DNA of 64,000 nt from NCBI RefSeq assembly GCF_003460605.1, contig NZ_QTVN01000003.1:62328-126327 (forward strand), given 5' to 3'. The position numbers and the translations under genes are program-made. Positions 9,079-18,380 of the stretch are shown piece by piece. Within the stretch, counting starts at the first letter, position 1; the number at the start of each line of letters is the position of its first letter. The notes under the pieces were generated by a model. It was not told where the DNA came from, ran no database searches, and saw nothing but the letters and a program-made list of their open reading frames with translations. This DNA comes from Ruminococcus sp. AF31-8BH (GTDB lineage: Bacteria; Bacillota; Clostridia; Lachnospirales; Lachnospiraceae).

Positions 9079-10086
9079 ATGACATTAAAAGATATCGCCA
9101 GGGAAGCGGGAGTTTCCATTTCCACAGTTTCCAGAATCATCAATGGCAACTCCACCAAAGCCGCAAGCAAGGAGCTGCAGGACAAAATATGGAAAATCGC
9201 ACGGGCAGGCGGCTATGCGCCTAATACCTCTGCCCAGACCCTGAAGCAGAAAGTTCCTGTGAAGAAAACAACTTCTCCTTCTATTGCCTGTCTTTATGCC
9301 CGCAGCCAGGATGCACAGAATGATGCTTTTTTCTCGGCGCTGACTAGAAGCATTGAGCAGGAAGCCCGCAGGGAAGGCTATGTGGTGAAGTACTCTTTTT
9401 CTGCTCTGGATATCCACACTCCTTCTGTTTGCGAGCAGATTGAGAAAAATGAGGTGGACGGAGTTGCCATTCTGGGACGATGCGATGCGGCTACCATGAA
9501 ATTTATGAAGGAACATTTCCGCAAGGTGATCTATACCGGTCTTAACCCTCTGGATGCAAGCTGGGATCAGGTGATCTGCGACGGCAATGCTATTGCCGCT
9601 GATGCTGTGCGCCATCTGATTTCCCTGGGACATGAAAAAATCGGCTATATTGGGGAGACCTGCAACGAGATCCGCTATCAGGCTTACTGCAATACCCTGG
9701 CGGATCATCACATTGCCTTTGACAAAAATGTGATTGCCAATGTGCCCGGTTCTTCTGAGGGCGGCTATCAGGGTGCTCGCCAGGTTCTGAAACGTTCTTC
9801 CAAGGTGACTGCTTTTTTCTGCATGAATGACATTACCGCCATCGGTGCCATCCGGGCTATCAAGGAATGCGGCTATCACATTCCAAATGATATCGCGGTG
9901 ATCAGCATGGATGATATTGACATCGCACAGTATATTTCTCCCATGCTTACCACTATGCACATCCCCATCGAAGAAATGGGCCGCATGACCGCCAAGCTCC
10001 TCATCGACCGCATCAACAACGGCCACACCCTCCCCATGAAGCTGTCCCTGCCCTATTATCTTGCGAAGAGGGAAAGCTGTCCGTGA
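9079..10086 (+). CDS. LacI/GalR family transcriptional regulator
   Basis: 335 residues. The N-terminal LacI helix-turn-helix reads TLKDIAREAGVSISTVSRII, followed by the hinge region (residues 45-60) and a type I periplasmic-binding-like sensor domain (HLISLGHEKIGYIGE near 180; VISMDDIDIAQYISPMLTTM near 275). The ATG follows the ROK stop by one base with only a weak ribosome site, so it is probably translationally coupled. Best candidate to bind the CAAACGTTTG palindrome in the divergent control region. Two unrelated regulators in tandem suggest dual sensing of sugar and phosphorylated product. Confidence 0.92.
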   Translation: MTLKDIAREAGVSISTVSRIINGNSTKAASKELQDKIWKIARAGGYAPNTSAQTLKQKVPVKKTTSPSIACLYARSQDAQNDAFFSALTRSIEQEARREGYVVKYSFSALDIHTPSVCEQIEKNEVDGVAILGRCDAATMKFMKEHFRKVIYTGLNPLDASWDQVICDGNAIAADAVRHLISLGHEKIGYIGETCNEIRYQAYCNTLADHHIAFDKNVIANVPGSSEGGYQGARQVLKRSSKVTAFFCMNDITAIGAIRAIKECGYHIPNDIAVISMDDIDIAQYISPMLTTMHIPIEEMGRMTAKLLIDRINNGHTLPMKLSLPYYLAKRESCP

Positions 10087-10254
10087 GGGGGATGAAAGTG
10101 CAACTGTCGAGTTATTCTCGGTAGTTCAAACTAAGGAACAATGTAACGTTAAAAAATGAATTTACTATAACGGTGAACAAAATTCGTCAAAGAAAGTAAT
10201 AAAATTAATACATGGAAAATAGTGATTGAGAAACGAAGGTAAACTGGTTATAAT

Positions 10255-10300
10255 AAAAAAAAGTACAGAACAAACATTCGGATTGTTCTGTACTTTTTTT
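10255..10300 (+). terminator. Rho-independent terminator after the LacI gene
   Basis: AAGTACAGAACAA (10261-10273) pairs with its complement ending at 10294, with a 9-base loop and T-runs on both sides. It can work in both directions and closes the DUF4838-ROK-LacI operon. The bases 10087-10254 before it hold nothing recognisable. Confidence 0.9.
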
Positions 10301-10381
10301 ATTGGGAATGATATAATGCAGACATAGTTATACTAAAGGAAATATACTGTTATTTTTTCAGGAAAAGATCAGGAGAAAACT

Positions 10382-12370
10382 ATGGATCATTTTGAATTGC
10401 ATTCGGAATACAAGCCAACTGGGGATCAGCCGCAGGCGATTGCGGAACTGGTGAAGGGATTTAAGGAGGGAAATCAGTTCGAGACTTTGCTAGGGGTGAC
10501 GGGGTCTGGTAAGACGTTTACCATGGCGAATGTTATTGCGCAGCTGAATAAGCCTACTCTGATCCTGGCGCACAATAAGACGCTGGCGGCGCAGCTTTAT
10601 GGGGAATTTAAGGAGTTTTTCCCGGAGAATGCGGTGGAGTATTTCGTCTCCTATTACGATTATTACCAGCCGGAAGCATATGTGCCATCCTCGGACACCT
10701 ACATTGCCAAGGACTCTGCCATCAATGACGAGATCGACAAGCTCAGGCTCTCTGCCACTGCTGCCATGTCTGAGCGCAAGGACGTTATCATCATCTCCTC
10801 CGTATCCTGTATTTACGGACTGGGTTCTCCACAGGAATTTCAGGACATGATGATCTCGCTTCGTCCGGGCATGACCAAGGACAGGGATGAGGTCATCCGA
10901 GAACTGATCGACATTCAGTACACCCGCAATGAGATGGATTTTCACCGAAGCACCTTCCGTGTCCGCGGGGACACTCTGGAGATTTTTCCGGCCAACAGTT
11001 CTGATACGGCTGTGCGGGTGGAATTTTTCGGAGATGAGATCGACCGGATTTCGGAAATTGATGTGCTTACCGGGGAAATCAAGTGCCAGCTTGCACATAT
11101 CGGTATTTTCCCGGCATCCCATTATGTTGTGCCTGCGGAGCAAATCCAGAAGGCGGCAATTGCCATTGAGGAAGAATTAAAGGAACGGGTAGATTATTTC
11201 AAAAGCGAGGACAAGCTGATAGAAGCCCAGCGAATTTCTGAGCGTACCAACTTTGATATTGAAATGATGAAGGAAACCGGATTCTGTTCCGGCATTGAGA
11301 ACTATTCCCGTCATCTTTCCGGTCTGGAGCCGGGGCAGCCCCCTTACACTCTTCTGGACTATTTCGGGGATGATTTTCTCCTTATTATTGATGAGTCCCA
11401 TAAGACCGTTCCACAGGTAGGCGCCATGTATGCAGGTGACCAGAACCGGAAGCAGACACTGGTAGATTACGGCTTTCGTCTTCCCTCTGCCAAGGACAAC
11501 CGTCCTCTTAGCTTTGAGGAATTTGAAAATAAGCTGGACCAGGTTCTGTTTGTGTCTGCCACTCCCGGTGACTACGAATATGACCACGAGCTTCTCCGTG
11601 CAGAGCAGATCATCCGTCCTACCGGACTTTTGGATCCTAAGGTGGAGGTTCGCCCTGTAGAGGGTCAAATCGATGACCTGATTTCCGAAGTCAACAAAGA
11701 AACTGCTAAGAAAAACAAGGTGCTTATTACCACTCTTACCAAGAGAATGGCTGAAGATCTGACTCAGTATATGAAGGATGTAGGAATCCGTGTCCGCTAT
11801 CTTCATTCGGATATTGATACTCTGGAACGTGCGGAAATTATCCGCGATATGCGTCTGGACGTATTTGACGTGCTGGTTGGAATCAACCTGCTGCGAGAGG
11901 GACTTGATATTCCGGAAATCACTTTAGTCGCTATTCTGGATGCGGACAAGGAAGGCTTTCTCCGTTCCGAAACTTCCCTGATCCAGACCATTGGACGTGC
12001 TGCCCGAAACAGTAATGGCCATGTTATTATGTACGCAGATGTGATGACGGACTCCATGCGAAACGCCATTGAAGAAACCAACCGCCGACGGGAAATCCAG
12101 GAAGCTTATAATGAGGAGCACGGTATCACACCTACTACCATCAAGAAAGCGGTCCGTGACCTGATTGCCGTTTCCAAGGCTGTTGCAGAAACAGAGGTGA
12201 AGCTGAAGAAGGATCCGGAATCCATGAGCAAAAAAGAGCTGAAGAATCTGATTTCCCAGCTGGAGAAGCAGATGCGCCAGGCTGCCGCAGACCTGAACTT
12301 CGAGCAGGCCGCCGAGCTGCGTGACAAGATGATTGAACTGAAGAAGAATCTGGCGGATGCCGAGAAATAA
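10382..12370 (+). CDS. uvrB: Excinuclease ABC subunit B
   Basis: 662 residues, normal UvrB length. Walker [11 protein letters not shown] near residue 39, the [12 protein letters not shown] hairpin near 92 (DNA strand clamp), DESH near 338, helicase motifs [14 protein letters not shown] near 500 and QTIGRAARN near 538, and a C-terminal UVR motif ([18 protein letters not shown], about 630). UvrB receives DNA damage from UvrA and recruits UvrC in nucleotide excision repair. No uvrA or uvrC is nearby. TATAAT at 10312-10317 is a likely -10 and AGGAG precedes the ATG. It has its own terminator, so it is probably monocistronic. Confidence 0.98.
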   Translation: MDHFELHSEYKPTGDQPQAIAELVKGFKEGNQFETLLGVTGSGKTFTMANVIAQLNKPTLILAHNKTLAAQLYGEFKEFFPENAVEYFVSYYDYYQPEAYVPSSDTYIAKDSAINDEIDKLRLSATAAMSERKDVIIISSVSCIYGLGSPQEFQDMMISLRPGMTKDRDEVIRELIDIQYTRNEMDFHRSTFRVRGDTLEIFPANSSDTAVRVEFFGDEIDRISEIDVLTGEIKCQLAHIGIFPASHYVVPAEQIQKAAIAIEEELKERVDYFKSEDKLIEAQRISERTNFDIEMMKETGFCSGIENYSRHLSGLEPGQPPYTLLDYFGDDFLLIIDESHKTVPQVGAMYAGDQNRKQTLVDYGFRLPSAKDNRPLSFEEFENKLDQVLFVSATPGDYEYDHELLRAEQIIRPTGLLDPKVEVRPVEGQIDDLISEVNKETAKKNKVLITTLTKRMAEDLTQYMKDVGIRVRYLHSDIDTLERAEIIRDMRLDVFDVLVGINLLREGLDIPEITLVAILDADKEGFLRSETSLIQTIGRAARNSNGHVIMYADVMTDSMRNAIEETNRRREIQEAYNEEHGITPTTIKKAVRDLIAVSKAVAETEVKLKKDPESMSKKELKNLISQLEKQMRQAAADLNFEQAAELRDKMIELKKNLADAEK

Positions 12371-12383
12371 CTTACATCCACCC

Positions 12384-12410
12384 AAAATTCCAGACGATGT
12401 CTGGAATTTT
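12384..12410 (+). terminator. Rho-independent terminator of uvrB
   Basis: AAAATTCCAGAC-GAT-GTCTGGAATTTT, a 12-bp stem with a tight loop directly after the stop codon. The T-run is short. Confidence 0.8.
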
Positions 12411-12461
12411 GTCATGGACGCATCATTGTGGACAAAATGTGGGTACGCCCATTATTTTCCC

Positions 12462-12490
12462 TTGCATTCCTCCCCCAAATATGCTATACT
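12462..12490 (+). promoter_or_regulatory. Promoter of queT leader
   Basis: TTGCAT, 17-bp spacer, TATACT. Transcription would start near 12497 and give a leader of about 195 nt. Confidence 0.7.
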
Positions 12491-12500
12491 CATGCCCGTT

Positions 12501-12633
12501 GAAAAGCCCTCAAAACCAAGGTCTTATAGGCTTTTCCGCCGATTCCCGGCGTAGGCCATATACCTTCCGGTATATGCCTCCGCGGCATTCGTCAAATGTC
12601 CATGCAAGCATGGCCGCTTGACCAAAAGCCGCG
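12501..12633 (+). ncRNA. Structured leader RNA of unknown type upstream of queT
   Basis: Four consecutive hairpins: GAAAAGCC (12501-12508) with GGCTTTTC (12529-12536); CGCCG (12537-12541) with CGGCG (12547-12551); CATATACC (12557-12564) with GGTATATG (12569-12576); and a three-tier structure CGCGGC/GCCGCG (12581-12586 / 12628-12633), GTCAA/TTGAC (12591-12595 / 12618-12622), CCATGC/GCATGG (12600-12605 / 12608-12613). GC-rich compared with the flanks. Not recognised as a known RNA; preQ1-III, reported upstream of queT in related bacteria, is one candidate. Confidence 0.5.
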
Positions 12634-12644
12634 CGAAAATGAAT

Positions 12645-12687
12645 CGAGTGTTCGTGACCTTCCACTCGTAAAACAAAACTAAAGGAG
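12645..12687 (+). ncRNA. Candidate preQ1-I riboswitch
   Basis: Stem CGAGTG (12645-12650) with CACTCG (12663-12668), a 12-base loop starting TTC, and an A-rich tail TAAAACAAAACTAAAGGAG. Small hairpin plus AAAACTA tail is the preQ1-I pattern. CCTT in the loop can pair with AAGG of the ribosome site, which would sequester it on ligand binding. The downstream gene is a queT transporter, a known preQ1 target. Confidence 0.6.
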
Positions 12688-12691
12688 ACAA

Positions 12692-13198
12692 ATGAATATG
12701 AAAAACAAAAGTACCCTGTTTCTGGTGCAGGCAGCGCTGATCGCGGCTGTCTATGTTGTACTGACACTGGTGTTCGCACCGTTTAGCTATGGAGAGATCC
12801 AGGTCCGAATTTCCGAAGCCCTGACCATCCTTCCATACTTCACACCAGCTGCCATCCCCGGTCTTTTTGTAGGCTGCATCCTTGCCAATCTGCTTGGCGG
12901 TGCCATTCCTCTGGATATCGCATTCGGAAGTATTGCCACCCTCATCGGAGCTGTATTTACCTACAAGCTTCGTAACAGCAGCAAATGGCTTGCCCCGGTT
13001 CCGCCGATTGTGGCAAACGCAGTTCTGGTACCATTCGTACTTCGCTACGGATATGGAACCAACCTTCCCATCCCGCTTATGATGCTTACAGTAGGCGCTG
13101 GTGAAGTGGTATCCTGCGGAATCTTTGGTATGGTGCTTCTCACTGCACTTTCCAAATACAAGAATACCTTATTTGGCAGACAGGCTTCTGTAAAATAA
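12692..13198 (+). CDS. queT: QueT family queuosine-precursor transporter
   Basis: 168 residues, about five membrane segments. Signature stretches EIQVRISEALTILPYFTPAAIPGL-type (about 32-52; acidic and arginine residues between helices) and ANLLGGAIPLDIAFGSIATL near 68-87 are typical of the QueT/DUF988 S-component family, which imports preQ1 or related deazapurines with an ECF module encoded elsewhere. Two in-frame ATGs are close together (12692 and 12698). GGAG at 12684-12687 leaves 4 nt before the first and 10 nt before the second, so the start is uncertain by two codons. Control by a preQ1 element upstream fits the function. Confidence 0.9.
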   Translation: MNMKNKSTLFLVQAALIAAVYVVLTLVFAPFSYGEIQVRISEALTILPYFTPAAIPGLFVGCILANLLGGAIPLDIAFGSIATLIGAVFTYKLRNSSKWLAPVPPIVANAVLVPFVLRYGYGTNLPIPLMMLTVGAGEVVSCGIFGMVLLTALSKYKNTLFGRQASVK

Positions 13199-13211
13199 AT
13201 TCATAACTGCA

Positions 13212-13266
13212 AATACCCGATGAAGAGCTTAGTTTATTAACAATTCTCTCCATCGGGTATTTTTTC
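13212..13266 (+). terminator. Rho-independent terminator of queT
   Basis: AATACCCGATG (13212-13222) pairs with CATCGGGTATT (13251-13261), followed by a T-run. Confidence 0.92.
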
Positions 13267-13336
13267 TATCATACAATCACACAATCTGCATCCGCAGACA
13301 ATAGCCTAATCAAAACCATTCATCAACTCTCAGAAA

Positions 13337-13384
13337 TTAGAGCAGGTTTGAAAAAGGCGTTCTGAGCCCTTTCCCCGCAATCTC
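13337..13384 (+). repeat. End fragment of the foldback MITE family
   Basis: TTAGAGCAGGTTTGAAAAA differs by one or two bases from the 19-bp terminal repeat of the complete element at 56614-56779. TTCCCCGCAATCT, just before the HAD stop codon, also matches the inner right arm of that element (TTCCCGCAATCT). Confidence 0.65.
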
Positions 13385-14260
13385 CTATTCAATCTGTGCC
13401 TGCTCTTTCAAAAATTCCAGAAACCTCTCTACGCCCCCGCCAAGCTGCACCACGCCTTCGGGACGTTTTCCAGGAATCTGGGACACATCGAAGAACTCTC
13501 CAGCCGCTGTTTTCTCTGTCTTCATAAAGCTGTCGCTTCCGTAAATGCCTTCCTCAATTCCCACATACTCATCTCCCCAGAAGCTGCACTCCTGCGGGCT
13601 GATTCCCTCTTTCTCCTCCAGATACTCCAGAATCCGGTCCACATTATCGCTTTTGCTGGAAATTCCAACCTCCAGGTATTTGGCATCACAGGTAGGCTTC
13701 ACAGTAATCCCATATCGCGCTCCTGCTGCCTCTGAAATATCCAGAAGCCCCTGCAGACCGCCTTCTACCCCATGCTTTTTCAGGCAGTCCTTCAGCAGAT
13801 CCAGCTCGTTCCCCTGCATAAACAGGTTATCCCCCCTCTGGTTCTCCACCATCAGGTCGATCTTACAGTAATTCGGTCTGGAAAATACAATGTCCGTGTT
13901 CATTCCGTATTTTTCCAGAAGCTCCATGTGAATGTCAAAACAGATCCTGTGAATATCACTGAGCAGTTTCCTGTCCGGAAGCATGTCTGAGAAAACAATC
14001 TCCTGTCCATTTTCATATCTGTAATTAAAAGCCCCTCTTCCAAGGCCAAGATACAGATGCTCCAGCTGCTCCTTTGTAAAATACGAATCAAGCTTTCCCC
14101 CTGCAATATTTTCCATGGTAGTTCCGCTTACGATCACCAGATTCACCTTCTGATCCAGAAGTGGTCCCATAGCCTTCACAATCTCCTCCACAGGAGCTTT
14201 TCGGCTGAGGACAGCAGTGCCGTCCCAGTCAAAAAAGATTCCTTTATATTTCTTCTTCAT
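13385..14260 (-). CDS. HAD superfamily sugar-phosphate phosphatase-like protein
   Basis: 291 residues from ATG 14260 (GTG at 14266 is an alternative). HAD motif I is FFDWDGTAV (nucleophile and acid Asp), motif II VSGTT near residue 44, and a motif IV-like WGDEYVGIEEG near 232. Length and the large insertion between motifs II and III indicate a C2-type cap, as in trehalose-6-phosphate or sucrose-6-phosphate phosphatases and Cof proteins, not the C1 cap of beta-phosphoglucomutase. It overlaps the end of the GH65 gene, so it is coupled to it and probably dephosphorylates a sugar phosphate made in the same pathway. Specificity is unknown. An end fragment of a MITE abuts its stop codon. Confidence 0.8.
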   Translation of the reverse strand: MKKKYKGIFFDWDGTAVLSRKAPVEEIVKAMGPLLDQKVNLVIVSGTTMENIAGGKLDSYFTKEQLEHLYLGLGRGAFNYRYENGQEIVFSDMLPDRKLLSDIHRICFDIHMELLEKYGMNTDIVFSRPNYCKIDLMVENQRGDNLFMQGNELDLLKDCLKKHGVEGGLQGLLDISEAAGARYGITVKPTCDAKYLEVGISSKSDNVDRILEYLEEKEGISPQECSFWGDEYVGIEEGIYGSDSFMKTEKTAAGEFFDVSQIPGKRPEGVVQLGGGVERFLEFLKEQAQIE

Positions 14261-16595
14261 AAACACTTCCCTCTCCTGGTTCCAGATGTATTTCCTTCTC
14301 GTTCAGCTTCAATGTGACAGCATCTCCTGCCGCCAGTTCCACCCTTGTCTTTTCATGGGTCAACTGAATCTTCAGCTTTCTTCCACGGTACAGAAGGTAA
14401 AACTGCATACCATTCCACTTTTCCGGTACATACGGGTGCAGTTCCAGCCCGCCGCCGTTTACGCGCACGCCTGCAAATCCATTGATAATCGCCTGCCAGG
14501 TTCCCGCCATGTTGGCCGCATGGATACCGGCATAGAAATTATCATGATAGTCATCCAAATCCATTCTGGCAGACTGTGCAAAATATTCATAAGCCTCATC
14601 ATAATATCCGATCTGGCACGCCAGCATTCCAAATACGCAGTTGGAAAGGGAAGAATGATGCAGGGTCACTTCCTGATAAAAATCATAGTTTCGCTTCAAC
14701 TCTTCCTTACTGAAGAAGTTGCTGTGCAGATAAAGTCCAAAAATCGCGTCCGCCTGCTTGCACATTCTCTGTCTGTAGACAAACAACGGATGATAGTTCT
14801 CATACAGAAGATGTCTCTTCTCCGGCGGGATTCTGGAATCATCCCATGGGCGAAGCATCATAAAACGGTCATCCAGGGCATACACCTGACGGTTTTCATC
14901 ATATGGAAAATACATGTTCTCCACAATTTTTTCCCAGTATGCAGTTTCCTCCTCTGTAATTCCCATTCTGGAAACAAATGCCTCATACACATCCGCTCTG
15001 GCTTCCTTTAGCATCTCCAGAGCCTTCAGTGCATAGCGGATATTTTCCCTTCCCATCAGGTTGGTATAGAAATTGTTGTCTGTAATGGCGTTGTACTCAT
15101 CCGGTCCGGTCACTGCGCAGATGCAATATTTTCCGCCCCTGCACTCTGCAAAATATCCCACATCCGCCCAGACTCTTGCGGTTTCCACAAGCACCTCAGC
15201 TGCCATGTCCTTGAAAAATTCCAGATCACCGGTCACGCTTACATACAGCCAGAACGCATAGGCAATGTCCGCATTAATATGATACTGTGCCGTTCCAAGT
15301 GGAAAATAGGTGGAAGCTTCTTCTCCGTTAATGGTACGCCATGGATATAAGGCTCCCTTTGGATGTCCCAGAACCTTTGCACGGTCACGGGCCTGATCCA
15401 GAGTGCGGAAACGATATTCCAGAAGCTTCTTTGCCAGCTCCGGTGCCGTGTAAACAAATACCGGCAGCACATACATTTCCGTATCCCAGAAATAATGTCC
15501 CTCATAGCCTTCCCCGGAAAGTCCCTTTGCGCCCATTCCGGTGCGTCCGTCTCTTCCGGCGGACTGCATAATATGAAACAGGTTGAAGCGGATTCCCTGC
15601 TGTAGTGCCTCGTCATCATAGATCTGCACATCGGAAATCTCCCAGAACTCATGGATTTTCGCCTGCTGGGCATCAAACTCTTTCTGCCATCCGCCCTCAA
15701 CAGCTTCTTTCAGTTCCTTCTTTGCAAATCCTTCCAGCTTGCCAGCTTCCATATCCTGGCTGGAAGTATAAACCATAAATTTCTCGCAGGTAATGGTGGT
15801 ATTTTCCGGAACCTCCATTCTGCTTTCACACACAGCATGCCTTTTCTCTTCGTCTGTGCCAAAAACAGTCACAACCTCCCCGGCTCCTGCTATTTTGTAT
15901 TCACTTGCGCATGCCATTGTCATGCCGCTCTGCAGGGTCGTGCCCTCGTAATACAGCACCCCATCCTCAGCCTGAAGCTTGTCCATATGCAGTCTGCTAC
16001 CAAAAGGACCGTAACCGATCAGAGGATTGGTCTTTCTGGTATGATTCTCCACATCTCCATTCAGATGGGAACAAATGCGGATCTCCCCAGAAAAATTCAC
16101 AGGCGTAATCTGGATCTGCTGGTACATCCGGTTTTTGTGCACCAGGGAAACAAAGCGCTTCATCACAAGCTGCAGCTTTTTCCCCTTTGGTGAAGTCCAG
16201 GTCAGCTTTCTTTCCACATATCCGTCCTGCATATGAAGGACACGGCTGTAATCCTCCACCTTGCCGGTTCGCATGTCGAACAGCTCGCCGTCCCCATAAA
16301 TTTCCGTTTTCTTCAAATCCGGCAGGTTCAGAAGGGACTGGCTTTTGGTTGGAAAACCGTAATTCCACTCTCCATAAGGAATGTCCACACTCTCATAAAA
16401 TCCGTTGATAAAGTTTCCTTCCAGACCTTCATCAACGGAAAAATCATATCCTTCCTCGAAGGTACCGCGGGTTCCAATGTATCCGTTGGAAAGTGCAAAG
16501 GTTGTCTCATTGCGGTAGTTGGTCTCCATGGAAAATTCTGTCTCTGTAATGTTCCACGGCTCTACCGGGTAAATTGGTTTCTTATTGATATCCAT
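14244..16595 (-). CDS. Glycoside hydrolase family 65 disaccharide phosphorylase
   Basis: 783 residues, full length for GH65 inverting phosphorylases (maltose, trehalose, kojibiose, nigerose). N-terminal beta-sandwich with NETTFALSNGYIGTRGTFEEG near residue 30; (alpha/alpha)6 barrel with FWDTEMYVLPVF near 368 and the catalytic acid in CAVTGPDEYNAITDNNFYTN near 482; C-terminal GIHAANMAGTWQAIINGFAG near 690. It splits an alpha-linked disaccharide with phosphate to glucose and beta-glucose-1-phosphate in the cytoplasm. Which linkage cannot be told from motifs. It follows the ABC permease genes by 4 bp and precedes the HAD gene in overlap. Confidence 0.92.
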   Translation of the reverse strand: MDINKKPIYPVEPWNITETEFSMETNYRNETTFALSNGYIGTRGTFEEGYDFSVDEGLEGNFINGFYESVDIPYGEWNYGFPTKSQSLLNLPDLKKTEIYGDGELFDMRTGKVEDYSRVLHMQDGYVERKLTWTSPKGKKLQLVMKRFVSLVHKNRMYQQIQITPVNFSGEIRICSHLNGDVENHTRKTNPLIGYGPFGSRLHMDKLQAEDGVLYYEGTTLQSGMTMACASEYKIAGAGEVVTVFGTDEEKRHAVCESRMEVPENTTITCEKFMVYTSSQDMEAGKLEGFAKKELKEAVEGGWQKEFDAQQAKIHEFWEISDVQIYDDEALQQGIRFNLFHIMQSAGRDGRTGMGAKGLSGEGYEGHYFWDTEMYVLPVFVYTAPELAKKLLEYRFRTLDQARDRAKVLGHPKGALYPWRTINGEEASTYFPLGTAQYHINADIAYAFWLYVSVTGDLEFFKDMAAEVLVETARVWADVGYFAECRGGKYCICAVTGPDEYNAITDNNFYTNLMGRENIRYALKALEMLKEARADVYEAFVSRMGITEEETAYWEKIVENMYFPYDENRQVYALDDRFMMLRPWDDSRIPPEKRHLLYENYHPLFVYRQRMCKQADAIFGLYLHSNFFSKEELKRNYDFYQEVTLHHSSLSNCVFGMLACQIGYYDEAYEYFAQSARMDLDDYHDNFYAGIHAANMAGTWQAIINGFAGVRVNGGGLELHPYVPEKWNGMQFYLLYRGRKLKIQLTHEKTRVELAAGDAVTLKLNEKEIHLEPGEGSVYEEEI

Positions 16596-16599
16596 ATTC

Positions 16600-17442
16600 T
16601 CATCCTTTCACAGCTCCTGCAGTCAGACTCTCCATAACCTGTCTCTGCAGCAGAATAAACAAAATAATGGTAGGAAGTACCGTCATCACAACCGCCGCAA
16701 ACAGCGCGGAATAGTTGTTTGCAAAGGTTCCCATATAATAGTTCAGCGCAATCGGCACAGTTCTGGCACGGTCGCCGCTTGTAAGCATCAATGCAAAGTA
16801 GAACTCATTCCAGATGTTGATAAACTGGATCATAGCAATGGTCACAAGTCCCGGCTTTGCCAGAGGCAGAATAATATGCAAAAAGGTCTGGATAAAAGTT
16901 GCCCCGTCAATATAAGCGGATTCTTCCAGTGCTGTAGAAATGGTTTTGTAATAGCTGACCATAACAAAGAAGGACATTGGAATTCCCATTGCAGAGTACA
17001 CAATGATCAGGCCCAGCTTTGTATCAAAAATCCCAAGCTTCTGGAAAATGGCAAACAGCGGCTGGGAAATCGCCTGTGCCGGAAGCATTAAGGATGCGGA
17101 GATCAAAAGCACGATCAGGGTTTTCAGCTTAAACTGAAATCTGGAAATCACGTAGGCACACATGGCAACCAGTGCCACTGTCACCAGCACGCTGACGCAT
17201 ACAATGATCACGCTGTTCATGAAATATTTCAGGATCGGCGCATACTGAAGAGCTGCCTTGTAGTTATCCAAACTGAATCTGGACGGCCAGGACAATGCGG
17301 AGGAGTTGATTTCCGCATAGGATTTAAAGGAACTGATAAACGCCCACACGATGGGTGCCAGGGAAATAAAGATCAGCAGGATCATAAAGAAATACTTGAA
17401 AAAGGACGCGATCCCGTTTTTCACTTTGCTTGTTTTTCTCAT
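16600..17442 (-). CDS. Carbohydrate ABC transporter permease, MalG type
   Basis: 280 residues, six membrane segments. The EAA loop is near residue 178 (EESAYIDGATFIQTFLHIILPLAKPG), as in MalG/LacG-type permeases. The start overlaps the MalF-type stop in TAATG, so the two subunits are translationally coupled. CUT1-family oligosaccharide uptake; the ATPase (MsmX-like, shared) is not encoded in this locus. Confidence 0.95.
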   Translation of the reverse strand: MRKTSKVKNGIASFFKYFFMILLIFISLAPIVWAFISSFKSYAEINSSALSWPSRFSLDNYKAALQYAPILKYFMNSVIIVCVSVLVTVALVAMCAYVISRFQFKLKTLIVLLISASLMLPAQAISQPLFAIFQKLGIFDTKLGLIIVYSAMGIPMSFFVMVSYYKTISTALEESAYIDGATFIQTFLHIILPLAKPGLVTIAMIQFINIWNEFYFALMLTSGDRARTVPIALNYYMGTFANNYSALFAAVVMTVLPTIILFILLQRQVMESLTAGAVKG

Positions 17443-18320
17443 TATGCCGCCTCCTTTTTCTCACGGAACAGACCTTTGATCAGAATAACCAGGGTAATTC
17501 CGATGATGATCTGAACCACGCCCACTGCGTTTGCTTTTCCATAATTGTTTTCCAGGGTTGCTGCTTTATACAGGTAAATAGGCAGGTTCAGGGTAGACGT
17601 TCCCGGGCCGCCCTTTGTGGTCATGTAAATAATATCGAACTGGGAAACCATGGCAACACTGGCAAGGGTTACGCAGGTTCCGCATACATTTCTCATCAGG
17701 GGCAAGGTGATATAACGGTCTGCCTGCCAGGGCGTTGCGCCGTCAATGGCTGCTGCCTCATAAATTTCCTTGCTCACAGCCCCCATCTCTGCCAGGAAAA
17801 TAATGGTGTTAAATCCAGAGTAGAAAATCCAGGTTGCGGTTACGGTCCAGAATGCATATCTGGAATTTCCGAACAGGTTTGGAACCATGGCATAGTTCAC
17901 GCCAAAGAAATCCAGAACAGGCTTCACAATTCCAAACATAGGATTCAAGAGCAGGGTAAACATCACGCCGGTTGCCGCTGTAGGAATGATATTCGGGATC
18001 ATGTAAGCAGTTCTTGCGATTTTCCAGCCCTTTGGCTTTCTTCGAAGAACAAGGGCCATGGCAAGACCTACGCCTACGTGAAGAGTAGACTGCAGCACTA
18101 CCCACAGAAGGGTATTTCGGATGGAACAGATAAAGTCACTGTCGCTAAAAATTGTAATGAAGTTTTTGATTCCCTGAAAGGCAGGTGCGCTAAATGCTGT
18201 ATAATCACACAGAGAGGTGTAAAAAACCGTGATGATTGGAGCCGCATACACAAGCGCGAACAAAATCATGCAGGGAATGGTAAACAGGAAAATCCATATT
18301 TTTTTATTTTTCGTATTCAT
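17442..18320 (-). CDS. Carbohydrate ABC transporter permease, MalF type
   Basis: 292 residues, six membrane segments; the EAA loop is near residue 192 (EAAAIDGATPWQADRYITLPL). Partner of the MalG-type permease. It is separated from the upstream binding-protein gene by a 10-bp perfect hairpin, which probably keeps permease levels below binding-protein levels. No ATPase gene accompanies it. Confidence 0.95.
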   Translation of the reverse strand: MNTKNKKIWIFLFTIPCMILFALVYAAPIITVFYTSLCDYTAFSAPAFQGIKNFITIFSDSDFICSIRNTLLWVVLQSTLHVGVGLAMALVLRRKPKGWKIARTAYMIPNIIPTAATGVMFTLLLNPMFGIVKPVLDFFGVNYAMVPNLFGNSRYAFWTVTATWIFYSGFNTIIFLAEMGAVSKEIYEAAAIDGATPWQADRYITLPLMRNVCGTCVTLASVAMVSQFDIIYMTTKGGPGTSTLNLPIYLYKAATLENNYGKANAVGVVQIIIGITLVILIKGLFREKKEAA

Positions 18321-18340
18321 TCTTTCTCCCCATAAAAGCA

Positions 18341-18372
18341 GCCTGTCACCAAAGCTGTATCAGGTGACAGGC
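18341..18372 (-). terminator. Intra-operon hairpin between binding protein and permease
   Basis: GCCTGTCACC (18341-18350) pairs perfectly with GGTGACAGGC (18363-18372). On the minus strand it is followed by TGCTTTTA, a weak T-run. Likely a partial terminator or mRNA-stabilising stem downstream of the binding-protein gene. Confidence 0.7.
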
Positions 18373-18380
18373 CTTTTACA

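Noticed and set aside
9085..10026. 313-codon frame antisense to the LacI gene
   Set aside because: The LacI protein is unmistakable on the + strand; the antisense product matches nothing.
12357..12621. Short open frames through the queT leader
   Set aside because: They overlap the uvrB terminator and stable hairpins and lack ribosome sites; the leader is better read as structured RNA.
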